DNA of 64,000 bases from assembly GCA_947489525.1 (NCBI GenBank), contig CANLDW010000008.1, positions 1 through 64,000 of the forward strand. The letters run 5' to 3'. This stretch comes from an uncultured Psychrobacter sp. Lineage in GTDB: Bacteria > Pseudomonadota > Gammaproteobacteria > Pseudomonadales > Moraxellaceae. A program made the position numbers and the translations under genes. Below, one piece after another: positions 54,447 to 63,063 of the stretch. The notes under the pieces are model-generated. The model was not told the DNA's origin, did no database searches, and saw only the letters and a program-made list of their open reading frames with translations. Position 1 is the stretch's first letter. Each line of letters starts with the position of its first letter.

Positions 54447-55301
54447 CTATATTGCCATATCACTATGTATGTCTTTATCGATCATTGCTGCTTGTTTTTT
54501 TGTTCGCTCAGTGGAGGCCAGCGCTGGTAGCACAAGCTGCTGCGTCCACTGGGGTGCATGAGTGTCCAAACGCTTAGCAAGCGCTGGCAAGTGATTGGTC
54601 GGTACGGCTGGGAACAGATGATGCTCAATATGATAGAGTAGATTAAAGGTGAGCAGATTGATCACTGGATGACGCTCACTACGCGCGTAAACGATATCAT
54701 CACAGCCATGATGCACGCTCCATACTGCAAAGAACCCTACCATGGCATTAGCCAGTATCATCACAATCACGTGATAGACCAACACTGGATGCCTCGTAAT
54801 CAGCGCACTGGCAATGACTGTGATAATAAGTAGCATATCGATAGCGACTAAGGTGCGGTTGCGCCGACTACCATGCGTCAAACCAAACCATTGAATCGCA
54901 ATAGAGAATAATCCCCCGCCGAGTATCGCCTTGTACCATGGCAGACGTGCCCAGTTGCCCTCAACGTCACTCTCGCCCAGCGGATCGCGGTGATGGTTAA
55001 TATGGGTGTGGCGAATAGCGTGCGTGCTACACAGCATAGTGATACTCAGCATAAATAGCATCAGTTCGGTTGTAACTTTGCCGACGCCAAGCGTACGGTG
55101 ATAGCAGTCATGCGCTTGTCTGAGTGCGGCAGTAAAGAAGAAAAACGTAGCGGTGAGTGCGAGTAGCCACCAGCCTTGCCAAGCACTCCACCACGACAGT
55201 AACAAGAAAGGCAGTGACAAGAATAGATTATAGATAGTCTCAGTAGGCTTAAGCTGACACAGATCTTGCCACTGAATCTGATTCAATGAAGGATGACGCA
55301 T
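54447..55301 (-). CDS. Membrane fatty acid desaturase
   Basis: A di-iron integral-membrane desaturase or hydroxylase of 284 residues. The three histidine boxes are present: HDCYH (about 64-68), HINHH (about 103-107) and HIEHH (about 231-235), separated by hydrophobic helices. The substrate (acyl-lipid, carotenoid or other) cannot be fixed from sequence. AAGGAG lies 7 bp before the ATG. A 20-bp dyad (55381-55400), also found upstream of the neighbouring TIGR01777 and GbsR/MarR genes, lies 80 bp upstream and probably mediates control. Confidence 0.9.
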   Translation of the reverse strand: MRHPSLNQIQWQDLCQLKPTETIYNLFLSLPFLLLSWWSAWQGWWLLALTATFFFFTAALRQAHDCYHRTLGVGKVTTELMLFMLSITMLCSTHAIRHTHINHHRDPLGESDVEGNWARLPWYKAILGGGLFSIAIQWFGLTHGSRRNRTLVAIDMLLIITVIASALITRHPVLVYHVIVMILANAMVGFFAVWSVHHGCDDIVYARSERHPVINLLTFNLLYHIEHHLFPAVPTNHLPALAKRLDTHAPQWTQQLVLPALASTERTKKQAAMIDKDIHSDMAI

Positions 55302-55380
55302 GATGTTCTCCTTATTTGATAGTAAGTAGTGGCTATCAGTCTCAGCAACTACTGGTTTGGCGCTGCTTATTATTTACTTT

Positions 55381-55400
55381 ATTTCTGTCAAAAGTGAAAT
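55381..55400. promoter_or_regulatory. Shared operator, copy 1 (desaturase gene)
   Basis: ATTTCTGTCAAAAGTGAAAT, an imperfect dyad. It matches 56695-56714 and 57359-57378 at 17-19 of 20 positions. It lies 80 bp upstream of the desaturase start. Confidence 0.75.
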
Positions 55401-55465
55401 AATGGGTTAAAATTTTTCTGTGTTGCTAAATAACTGTTGAATGACATAGCTGCTAAGTTAAATAA

Positions 55466-55479
55466 GTTTCACATGAAAC
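55466..55479. promoter_or_regulatory. parS-like site 1
   Basis: GTTTCACATGAAAC, differing by one central base from the common ParB site GTTTCACGTGAAAC. It lies in the intergenic region between the desaturase and TIGR01777 genes. Confidence 0.65.
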
Positions 55480-55536
55480 CATTTCTAGTAAGCGGGATAT
55501 CTCTCTACCGAGCAGCAATTCTAGAATGAAAACAAG

Positions 55537-55552
55537 TGTTTCACATGAAACA
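55537..55552. promoter_or_regulatory. parS-like site 2
   Basis: TGTTTCACATGAAACA, the full 16-bp form, 71 bp from site 1 and identical to the site at 63683-63698. Confidence 0.7.
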
Positions 55553-55564
55553 TTACAACTAACA

Positions 55565-56545
55565 CTAGCTACTTTGTTCTTCCAATGCTTGCTTAAGCGT
55601 AGGCTGTTTAAACTCATAACCTGCGTTTTGCAAAGCCTCTGGCAGTACCTTTTGTCCATCAATCAGTAATGTGGACATCTCACCAAACATGAGCTTGAGT
55701 AGTGGGCTTGGTAGAGTAAAGATTGTCGGACGACGTAGCCACGCGCCCATAACTTTTGTAAATTTATGATTGGTCACAGGATTGGGCGCGGTTAAGTTAT
55801 AAACAACCGCTGGCATGTCATTGCTCGTTTTGAGCGCATTGTTTGGCGTTACTTGCTGCTCTGTCCCTTCGGCCAAATGCTTTTCAATGATGAATATTGC
55901 CGCCCCTACCCAGTCCTCACGACTGATCCAGCTCATAATTTGTTTGCCACCGCCCAATTGACCGCCAACGCCCATATTAAACGGCATGAGTAGTCTTGCG
56001 ATCATACCGCCATCAGGATGCATCACGACGCCTGTGCGTACGATAGCAACAGGTACGCCATAATCGGTGGCTTTTAATGCCAGCTGTTCCCACTCTTGAC
56101 ACAGTTTATGGGCAAAGTCCGTCTCATAACTACTATTTTCAGTTAAAGGTTTATTGCCTTGCGTGCCGTACCAACCAATCGCTGAACCGCTCAGCATCAG
56201 CTTAGGCTTATGAGAGCTACGCGCGATAAACTCCAATAATGACTCTGTAGGCTTGATACGGCTAGCAAGCAGCGCCTCTTTGCGCTCATCACTCCAGCGT
56301 GAGTCGGCAATCCCCGCTCCTGCTAAATTAACAATCACATCGAAATTATCATCAAAACTTTCATCGGTATTGCCAAGCGCATCATAGGTCAGCATTTTTA
56401 TACCCGTAGGATGGGACTGACTGCTATCGCGAGTGAGCCAAGTAATATTTACCTGCTCATCTCTACCTTTATATCGGTCTAATAGTGCTTTGCTAAAGGC
56501 ACTACCCAAAAACCCTGAACCACCACTAATTAAAATATTCATCAT
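55565..56545 (-). CDS. TIGR01777-family epimerase-like protein
   Basis: A 326-residue extended-SDR protein (YfcH/SULA type). The N-terminal Rossmann motif ILISGGSGFLGSAFSKAL, INLAGAGIAD-like VNLAGAGIADSRWSDERKEA, MLSGSAIGWYGTQG and the C-terminal DUF1731 block (RRPTIFTLPSPLLKLMFGEM to LPEALQNAGYEFKQPTL) are all present. The enzymatic activity of the family is unknown. AAGGA precedes the start. The 20-bp dyad at 56695-56714 lies 150 bp upstream, linking it to the adjacent desaturase and regulator genes. Confidence 0.9.
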   Translation of the reverse strand: MMNILISGGSGFLGSAFSKALLDRYKGRDEQVNITWLTRDSSQSHPTGIKMLTYDALGNTDESFDDNFDVIVNLAGAGIADSRWSDERKEALLASRIKPTESLLEFIARSSHKPKLMLSGSAIGWYGTQGNKPLTENSSYETDFAHKLCQEWEQLALKATDYGVPVAIVRTGVVMHPDGGMIARLLMPFNMGVGGQLGGGKQIMSWISREDWVGAAIFIIEKHLAEGTEQQVTPNNALKTSNDMPAVVYNLTAPNPVTNHKFTKVMGAWLRRPTIFTLPSPLLKLMFGEMSTLLIDGQKVLPEALQNAGYEFKQPTLKQALEEQSS

Positions 56546-56694
56546 CTATCCTTGTTATCTATGATTATCTAAAAGACTCTATTCTGTTATAAATATCCTG
56601 TTCTTTTTTGATGCTATTGTCAAAACGGCTTTGATAGGGTTTTGGTAAGGCAAAAACACTTGCGAACGAATAATTTATGAATAAGTTTTTAATA

Positions 56695-56714
56695 ATTTCT
56701 GTCGAAACTGAAAT
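56695..56714. promoter_or_regulatory. Shared operator, copy 2 (TIGR01777 gene)
   Basis: ATTTCTGTCGAAACTGAAAT, the best dyad of the three (ATTTCTGT with ACTGAAAT). It is positioned between the GbsR/MarR gene and the TIGR01777 gene. Confidence 0.78.
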
Positions 56715-56774
56715 AAAAGGCAAAATTTTTATCTTAGATTGTCAATTTTACTTAGCTACTTGTTACTGTCTTTT

Positions 56775-57293
56775 TTAACGCAGTACTTTTTTAATATTAG
56801 TACCGAGCTTTAGCACTTTTTTGAGGACGCTAGTTGGCAATTTGAGCATTTCTACTGACCACGTCGCAACTGTATCGACAAACTCTTGCGTATCACGGAT
56901 ACGTGCCTTTACTTCACTATTTTCATGCTCGAATTCAGGGCTATCGATCAGCTCTTGTAAAAAGGCTACGGTTGGCGCAAGTTCACGCTTTTGCCGCTCG
57001 ACAACGATGATACGCGCCAGCTCCCAGACATCGGTGTTAGTCGTGAAGTGATCACGGCGATCGCCCAAGATAGAGACCTTTTGCACCAGTCCCCAGTTCT
57101 GTAGCTCTTTGATACTGTTAGAGACGTTAGAGCGTGCGACGCCCAAAGTCTCAGTAATCTCTTCAGCATTTAATGGCTTACCAATGATGTATAACAACGC
57201 ATGAATCTGTGACATGGTACGATTGACGCCCCACTGTGAGCCCATCTCGCCCCAGTGTAAAATAAACTTTTCGGTTACAGGATTCAGTTTCAT
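56775..57293 (-). CDS. GbsR/MarR-family transcriptional regulator
   Basis: A 172-residue winged-helix DNA-binding protein. FILHWGEMGSQWGVNRTMSQ and IHALLYIIGKPLNAEEITET, then LGVARSNVSNSIKELQNWGL (recognition helix, about 49-68) and the wing VSILGDRRDHFTT are typical of the GbsR group. The C-terminal helices (about 90-172) probably form the dimer interface. The 20-bp dyad lies 66 bp upstream of its own gene and also before two neighbours, so autoregulation and local control of lipid genes are likely. The effector is unknown. Confidence 0.9.
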   Translation of the reverse strand: MKLNPVTEKFILHWGEMGSQWGVNRTMSQIHALLYIIGKPLNAEEITETLGVARSNVSNSIKELQNWGLVQKVSILGDRRDHFTTNTDVWELARIIVVERQKRELAPTVAFLQELIDSPEFEHENSEVKARIRDTQEFVDTVATWSVEMLKLPTSVLKKVLKLGTNIKKVLR

Positions 57294-57358
57294 AGTGGCT
57301 CAGTTTTGCTGTTTTTGCTTGAATAAGTAAACTTATAACCATAGTGCATGTTTATTTA

Positions 57359-57378
57359 ATTTCTGTCAATACTGAAAT
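57359..57378. promoter_or_regulatory. Shared operator, copy 3 (regulator gene)
   Basis: ATTTCTGTCAATACTGAAAT, 66 bp upstream of the GbsR/MarR start, consistent with autoregulation. Confidence 0.75.
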
Positions 57379-57414
57379 GTATTAAATCTCTATAGTTGAT
57401 TCACTTTAAAACCG

Positions 57415-57516
57415 ATACCGTGCTACTGGAATACTTGTTTTAAATAACAGTTGCGTAGCATCGAAAAGTGCGAAGCGCACAGCAAGCAAGGAAAATTTGT
57501 ACCAGTAGCACGGTAT
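57415..57516. repeat. Palindrome-ended repeat family C, copy 2
   Basis: A 102-bp element bounded by the perfect 15-bp inverted repeat ATACCGTGCTACTGG / CCAGTAGCACGGTAT. The interior CACAGCAAGCAAGGAAAATT matches the reverse complement of the element at 29833-29912. The rest of the 57294-57678 gap holds the operator above and no supported gene. Confidence 0.78.
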
Positions 57517-57678
57517 TATTGACGTATCGATTTTATTTCATATTGACTATAGTAGAGACTAATAATAATACTGTCTCAAAAATGAAAAGAGGATAAAAAA
57601 GCGGGAGTTTGAGGGAGAGGATTATTCTAAATTTGATACGTACTCTGGGTTTATAAATTAGGCATACGGTTGTGCTTT

Positions 57679-58344
57679 TTAGCGAACGATCTGACCACTT
57701 AGCGCATCACGTATTTGACTGGGCAGCTGATAACCTAGGGTCTGCCCTTTTAAATAACCGACGAGGTTTGCCATCTCCTTGTCTATTGCAGGATTGTTGT
57801 CTGCATAAAAATAAGCTTGTGCTTGTTCAAGTGTTAGCGCAGGCGGCTTACCGGCAGGGTTACAACTGGTTGAGATCATAAAGCCATAAGGGTTGGAGTC
57901 GGACACTAAAGCGGCGCATAGCTCTTGAATCTGAGGATGCGCAATGACGCGTACCGCGACACTACTGTGCGCGCCTGTTATCCAAGTAGGAATCGCTACT
58001 GCAAGTGCTTTAGGCGCTGTAGGTAGTGGCAATAGCCAAGTCTGAGCTTGTTTGGCTAAACTATCGGCACGGGGTTGCCAGCTATCGAGCACCGTTTGAC
58101 GTTGACTGCTATCCAAAATATTTAACAAAGGCGCAATGCGCTCGGCACTATCTGTCACCACTATCATGCCTTTGTCTATTGGGCGCTGCTTAATAGCTAA
58201 GACTTGCTGCACGGCATGCTCATCAAAAGCATCACAGCCAATCCCCCAGACGCTCTCAGTGGGATAGGCAAGCAGATTGCCCGCTTGCAACCAGCGCGCG
58301 GCAGCAAGAGTAGAATGAGTGACCAGTGGTATAGCGGATGACAT
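57679..58344 (-). CDS. tsaC: Threonylcarbamoyl-AMP synthase (YrdC/Sua5 family)
   Basis: Makes threonylcarbamoyl-AMP for t6A37 modification of ANN-decoding tRNAs. The YrdC domain features are AYPTESVWGIGCDAFDEHAV near residue 32, the basic IKQRPIDKGMIVV segment and SVAVRVIAHPQIQELC, plus MISTSCNPAGKPPALT. At 221 residues it is a little longer than E. coli TsaC. It lies in the conserved LysM gene-dprA-tsaC cluster, all transcribed in one direction. Confidence 0.93.
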   Translation of the reverse strand: MSSAIPLVTHSTLAAARWLQAGNLLAYPTESVWGIGCDAFDEHAVQQVLAIKQRPIDKGMIVVTDSAERIAPLLNILDSSQRQTVLDSWQPRADSLAKQAQTWLLPLPTAPKALAVAIPTWITGAHSSVAVRVIAHPQIQELCAALVSDSNPYGFMISTSCNPAGKPPALTLEQAQAYFYADNNPAIDKEMANLVGYLKGQTLGYQLPSQIRDALSGQIVR

Positions 58345-58441
58345 AGCTAGTCTTCGCTTAGATAGATGCAGATAACATAAGGCAAATAGTAGATAAAGTA
58401 AATCAATTTTTGCAGTGGTTAATAAAAGCGGTCACAACAGC

Positions 58442-59647
58442 TTACGCGCGCAGGTAACGACCACCTTGTTCATTAACCGCGCCTAATAGCTCAAGCTCCA
58501 TTAGCTGACCGATAAGCTCTGGCGGCGTAAGAGCCGTTGATAGTAATAGCGCATCTAAATCTTGTCCGTGCCAATCCAACTGCTGATAAACAGCGTCTAG
58601 ATGATCAGGAATGGTAGCGGGACTGAGATTATTTACTGCTGCTGGTTCAGACGGTACGGTCTGCGAGGCATTAGTTCTATTATTGAGACGACCTTGAGCA
58701 GTCGTCTCTATAGAGGAGCGCTGACGACCGATCTGCCCCTGCACTTGCGCACTGACATCGTCTAGTACTTGCTGCGGATGATAGATCAGTGTTGCGCCTT
58801 CACGTATCAGGTGGTGACAGCCCTCAGCATTACTATTGTCGATATGGCTTGGGATAGCAAAGACTTGTTTGCCCTGCTCTGAGGTCAGACGCGCGGTGAT
58901 AAGTGAGCCACTCTTGATCGTCGCCTCTGTCACGATAGTCGCTAAGCTCAGTCCTGCGACTAAGCGATTACGGCGCGGAAAGGTGTGCTTATGCGGCGGG
59001 GTATGCGGTAGCAGTTCACTGATAATACAGCCACCCTGCTCGAGTATCCGATCAAATAGTTTATCGTGATGATTAGGGTAATAGACCTCAATACCTGTAC
59101 CCATAACGCCGATAGTACGGCCACAGTTAGTCTCTGCTTGCGCAAGCGCGCCTAAGTGTGCCTGTTTATCGACGCCCATAGCTAGACCGCTAGTGATAAC
59201 GTAACCTGACTGCGCTAAGTACTGCGCCATATCAAAGGTAATCTTTTGCGCGTGTGTGCTGGGCTTGCGGCTACCGACAATAGCGATCTGCGCTTGGTGC
59301 AGCAGCGCGCTATTACCGCGATAAAATAAGAGCGGCGGCGGATCGTATATCTCCAAAAGCTTGGCTGGATAGTCGTCTTGCTCAGCGAACATCAGCTTAT
59401 ATTTGCCCGCGCTCAGTGCCTGCTCGATACTATCGATACTTGTCTTAGTTTTTGCAGGCGCTTCATGACGGTTAATATGCGCTTGATGCACACCTAATTG
59501 ACGCCACGCTTCTGTGGACGCTTGCCACGCGCTTATCGCTGTGCCAAACGTACTCACAAGCTTATGATAAGCGGCTAGTGAGGCGTTGACCTCGTACCAC
59601 AGCGCAAGTATAGCGCGCTGCTCACTGGATAATACGGAGGGGGTCAT
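58442..59647 (-). CDS. dprA: DNA-processing protein DprA
   Basis: Loads RecA on incoming single-stranded DNA during natural transformation. After an N-terminal SAM-like region (about 1-85) comes the Rossmann-like DNA_processg_A domain with IAIVGSRKPSTHAQKITFDM, VITSGLAMGVDKQAHLGAL, IGVMGTGIEVYYPNHH and FPRRNRLVAGLSLATIVTEA, and a C-terminal winged-helix DML1-like domain (about 345-401). At 401 residues it is full length. It sits between the LysM gene and tsaC. With comM it indicates competence machinery. Confidence 0.95.
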   Translation of the reverse strand: MTPSVLSSEQRAILALWYEVNASLAAYHKLVSTFGTAISAWQASTEAWRQLGVHQAHINRHEAPAKTKTSIDSIEQALSAGKYKLMFAEQDDYPAKLLEIYDPPPLLFYRGNSALLHQAQIAIVGSRKPSTHAQKITFDMAQYLAQSGYVITSGLAMGVDKQAHLGALAQAETNCGRTIGVMGTGIEVYYPNHHDKLFDRILEQGGCIISELLPHTPPHKHTFPRRNRLVAGLSLATIVTEATIKSGSLITARLTSEQGKQVFAIPSHIDNSNAEGCHHLIREGATLIYHPQQVLDDVSAQVQGQIGRQRSSIETTAQGRLNNRTNASQTVPSEPAAVNNLSPATIPDHLDAVYQQLDWHGQDLDALLLSTALTPPELIGQLMELELLGAVNEQGGRYLRA

Positions 59648-59718
59648 AGCGTCTGACTCATATTTGCAGCTGATCTATTCTCGACGAGAACCTAAAGATG
59701 AATACTGGTATGTATATC

Positions 59719-60816
59719 CTAAAGATCGCGCGGCGGAAGCAGTTGGTCGCCGATATTTAGTGGTAGCTCTGATTCGAGTACATAGGCATAACTGATATCA
59801 TCAAAAGTATTAAATACCATAACCATACCACTTGGCTCGCTTGGTAGACGGACGCTATTATCATTATCGACGGTATCGCGTACCAGCGGTCCTTTTTGAT
59901 ATACCGTCAAGACATCGCCAGGTTTTGCGCCTTGCTTACTGCCTAAATTAATCGCAACCACACTACCACGTGCCGCTGAGCTGATAGAATCAAGTACGCG
60001 TACAATCATACCGCCGCGACTCACTGCGGCAGGTGTTGGATAAAACACAGGCGGGATGGAGTTATCAAGCTCGACAAAAACCCGATCGCCTTCACTGACT
60101 TCTTGACCGTAGCTGTCCGTGAGTTGTAAGCTCGTCACCCCATTACTCGCTACATCGGTGACCACACCTGTTGCAACTTGCATCACTTCCAAACCGATGA
60201 TTGCTTGTGTCTTTGGATTAACGTATTTATCGCCTTCATGATAGATACCATAGCGCTGACCGACAATGAGCGGTACGCCTTTGGCATAAACTTTATCGCC
60301 GCTCGCTGTAAGCAGGTTGCGGTTTTTGGACGCTAAGATATAAGGGGTGGTACTAAAGTCTAATGGATCAACAATCACCGTTCTATTGACCCAGTGCTGA
60401 ATGGCAGACCACGGAATGGCAGGAATACTATTAGCCGTTGAAGTAACCGCAACTGCGGTAGCTACCGTACCCCCTGTGAGCTGTCTCTCTACGCCAGCAC
60501 AGCCTTCTCCTGTGTCAACTCCGATTAGAGTTTGACCTTGGATCACGCACAGGATAAGGATGTCGTTAGGATAGATAAGGTTAGGGTTTTTGATCTGCTG
60601 GTTTGTCGCCCAGATCTCTTTCCAGCGCCAAGGACTATCTAAGTAGCGTCCCGATATATCCCACAAAGTATCGCCTTTTTTGACTGTATAGCGATTGGGG
60701 GCATCAGCTTTAATGGTTGGGGCAGGATTGTTTGCGTGAGCAGTAGTCAGTAGCATGGCACTACTAAAGGTCGTTATTAACAAGGCTTTTGCTATTGCTG
60801 TTAGGCTCATCTTCAT
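59719..60816 (-). CDS. LysM-domain secreted protein
   Basis: Begins at ATG 60816 (MKMSLTAIAKALLITTFSSA) with a signal peptide ending near AHA; a longer reading from 60840 adds eight residues ahead of the signal. The LysM domain YTVKKGDTLWDISGRYLDSP with NPNLIYPNDILIL (about 40-95) binds peptidoglycan; the remainder (about 130-365) is beta-rich without a clear catalytic motif. Genes of this type commonly precede dprA in gammaproteobacteria. It probably acts in the periplasm as a cell-wall-binding factor. Confidence 0.9.
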   Translation of the reverse strand: MKMSLTAIAKALLITTFSSAMLLTTAHANNPAPTIKADAPNRYTVKKGDTLWDISGRYLDSPWRWKEIWATNQQIKNPNLIYPNDILILCVIQGQTLIGVDTGEGCAGVERQLTGGTVATAVAVTSTANSIPAIPWSAIQHWVNRTVIVDPLDFSTTPYILASKNRNLLTASGDKVYAKGVPLIVGQRYGIYHEGDKYVNPKTQAIIGLEVMQVATGVVTDVASNGVTSLQLTDSYGQEVSEGDRVFVELDNSIPPVFYPTPAAVSRGGMIVRVLDSISSAARGSVVAINLGSKQGAKPGDVLTVYQKGPLVRDTVDNDNSVRLPSEPSGMVMVFNTFDDISYAYVLESELPLNIGDQLLPPRDL

Positions 60817-61161
60817 TATTGTATCCACAATTGGTACCACAGAAGTTGCGATGCTTAGCGCTCTATAGCCTTATTTCATTATAAATAAGGCTTCGCACAA
60901 TAACGCTTTATACCAAAGTACAAGGCATTATCGTCATAGCGCAGTCGCTACATCTGTAAGGCAGCGATTCAATGTTATAGGTAGTCTTTACTACATAAAG
61001 AAGCGTTTGACCGAATTACTGCTAGCCAAAATCTTCTCAATATTACAATTATATGCACCATAACACAATGATAAACACTTTATTACAATAGCGTAACTTT
61101 TATTTTAATTCAAACTCGGTATTTTTTTAATACTTTCTCAACGTACTGACTTAATAAGACC
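60817..61161. other. Intergenic region between thrC and the LysM gene
   Basis: Both neighbours are on the minus strand. The region is AT-rich near thrC. I see no convincing terminator, RNA or ORF in it. Confidence 0.5.
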
Positions 61162-62583
61162 TTACGCCTCAGCTGGCGTAACGTATTGACGAATCTGCTC
61201 AGCGACCAACTCAGCATCGTTATCGAGTACGGTTACATGCTGCTCTAAATCTTCCAAGCCTTCGGTATGCGCAGGACGCGCAATATCTATCGGTCCAATC
61301 GCCTCAACGATGGTTTCAGCAAACTTCACAGGTAGCGCCGTCTCAGCACAAACAATTACTTCGCCATCCTGCTGTAATTCTTTAGCAACCTTGATACCAT
61401 CAGCGGTATGCGGGTCCACGAGTTCACCATATTGCTCATATAGCTCTTTGATTGTCTGCAAACGGTCAGCGTGCGTCGACTTGCCAGCGGCAAAGCCATA
61501 ACGCGAATTTACCGTTTCCATCACATCAGACAAGTCAAACCCTTGCCCCGACTTCACCCCTTCAAACAGCTCATGCACGCGAGCTGTGTCTTTTTCTAAG
61601 AGTAGATAGACAAAACGCTCAAAGTTAGAGGCTTTTGAGATATCCATTGAAGGACTGGAGGTCACATAGGTTTTGTCCGTAGCACGCGGCTGATACGTGC
61701 CTTGATTGAAGAAATCGTTCAACACATCGTTCTCATTAGTCGCGACGATTAAGCGTCCAATGGGCAAACCCATCTCCCGCGCAATGTGACCGGCGCAAAT
61801 ATTACCAAAGTTGCCCGATGGTACGCTAAAGCTAACTTGCTCCTCATTATTATCAGTCACTGCAAAGTAGGCTTTAAAATAATAGACAATCTGCGCTAAG
61901 ATGCGACCCCAGTTGATGGAGTTGACCGTACCTAGATTATATTTCGCTTTAAATTCGGCATCTTGTTGCAATGCTTTGACGATATCTTGGCAATCATCAA
62001 ACATCCCATCGATGGCGATATTATGGATATTGGCATCGGTCAAGCTATACATCTGCGCGCGCTGAAACTCGCTCATCTTGCCGTGGGGCGAGAGCATAAA
62101 CACTTCGATGTTTTCTTTACCGCGCAGCGCATATTCGGCGGCACTACCGGTATCACCACTGGTCGCACCAATGATCGTAATCCGTGCGTCTTTGCGCTTA
62201 AGCACGTATTCAAACGCATTACCCAAAAACTGCATTGCCACATCTTTAAAGGCTAAAGTCGGGCCATTAGATAAGCCTAAAATGTATAAATCATCTTCAA
62301 GCTTACGCACCGGTACAATCTCTTTATCACCAAAAACATCAGCTGTATACGTACGCTCAACAATGTCCTTTAGGTCGTTATGGGGAATATCCGTGGCAAA
62401 GCGCTGCATAATCGCCAGTGCCAGCTCTGGATAGCTCAGTCCCCGCCACTCCTCAAGCGTCGCGCTATCGACGTTTGGATAGTGCTCAGGCAACATCAAA
62501 CCGCCATCAGGCGCCAGCCCCATCAAGAGCACATCACTAAAATCCATCGGCGCAGTCTGACCGCGGGTACTGATATATTTCAT
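61162..62583 (-). CDS. thrC: Threonine synthase
   Basis: A PLP enzyme that converts O-phosphohomoserine to threonine. MKYISTRGQTAPMDFSDVLL at the start, the Schiff-base Lys in PTLAFKDVAMQFLGNAFEYV, the phosphate-binding IIGATSGDTGSAAEYAL, and SVPSGNFGNICAGHIAREMG place it in the long (yeast/E. coli-like) ThrC class. It is 473 residues, complete. hom, its common upstream partner, is not adjacent; rsmB is upstream instead. Confidence 0.96.
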   Translation of the reverse strand: MKYISTRGQTAPMDFSDVLLMGLAPDGGLMLPEHYPNVDSATLEEWRGLSYPELALAIMQRFATDIPHNDLKDIVERTYTADVFGDKEIVPVRKLEDDLYILGLSNGPTLAFKDVAMQFLGNAFEYVLKRKDARITIIGATSGDTGSAAEYALRGKENIEVFMLSPHGKMSEFQRAQMYSLTDANIHNIAIDGMFDDCQDIVKALQQDAEFKAKYNLGTVNSINWGRILAQIVYYFKAYFAVTDNNEEQVSFSVPSGNFGNICAGHIAREMGLPIGRLIVATNENDVLNDFFNQGTYQPRATDKTYVTSSPSMDISKASNFERFVYLLLEKDTARVHELFEGVKSGQGFDLSDVMETVNSRYGFAAGKSTHADRLQTIKELYEQYGELVDPHTADGIKVAKELQQDGEVIVCAETALPVKFAETIVEAIGPIDIARPAHTEGLEDLEQHVTVLDNDAELVAEQIRQYVTPAEA

Positions 62584-62747
62584 GTCTTATCCTGTCAAAA
62601 ATCGGTGTGTTCGTCGGTTAATACGAGTTAAGAAATAGCAAAAGAGTAGCATATTTTTAGCGGAGCGCCCTCACAAATAAGCGCCTTATTGGTTTTTAAT
62701 GTCAGTTTTGCAGCTGTATTAGTAGCTCATCTAGATAACCGCTATCA

Positions 62748-62815
62748 GAAAATCCCCTTCAAGGGATTTTATCTTGCGAACCTAAAATTGCAGTGCATTT
62801 TTTTAACGGTTCTCA
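62748..62815 (-). repeat. Dispersed repeat family B, copy 2
   Basis: The reverse complement matches 25361-25430 over most of its length (GTTAAAAAAATGCACTGCAA, then TTTTAGGTTCGCAAG). It ends in an AAATCCC/GGGATTT hairpin. On the minus strand it lies just after rsmB and could terminate that transcript. Confidence 0.72.
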
Positions 62816-62870
62816 GGCTAAAGCGCACCTAAGGCAAAGTTAAACTTATTAATTATTAAAAGTTCGTTCT

Positions 62871-62941
62871 GTAGGTTGGTGTGGAGCTTGCGACACCCAA
62901 CTACTTAATCCGTTGGGTCTCGTACCTCGACGCTAACCTAC
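62871..62941. repeat. Palindromic GTAGGTT-type element
   Basis: Outer inverted repeats GTAGGTT (62871-62877) / AACCTAC (62935-62941) and inner ACCCAAC (62895-62901) / GTTGGGT (62912-62918) form a 71-bp long-stem structure of the kind seen in dispersed REP-like elements. Only one copy is visible in the window. Confidence 0.65.
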
Positions 62942-63063
62942 TTTGGAGCCCTAATAATGTTATATTTTGAGCCACGCATTGAAAAATTTATAAAGTCGCT
63001 GCTAGGCTAAAAGCGCCAGCCTACCCCGAAACCTTAATCGTTAAAACTAGAGACTAGACCTAT

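Larger units (their letters stand above)
62584..63063. other. Repeat-rich region between rsmB and thrC
   Basis: 480 bp without a supported gene. It carries a family B repeat (62748-62815), a palindromic element (62871-62941), and presumably the thrC promoter. Confidence 0.6.

Noticed and set aside
57532..57551. Fourth copy of the 20-bp lipid operator
   Set aside because: ATTTCATATTGACTATAGTA matches only one half of the dyad on the minus-strand form; the other half is lost.
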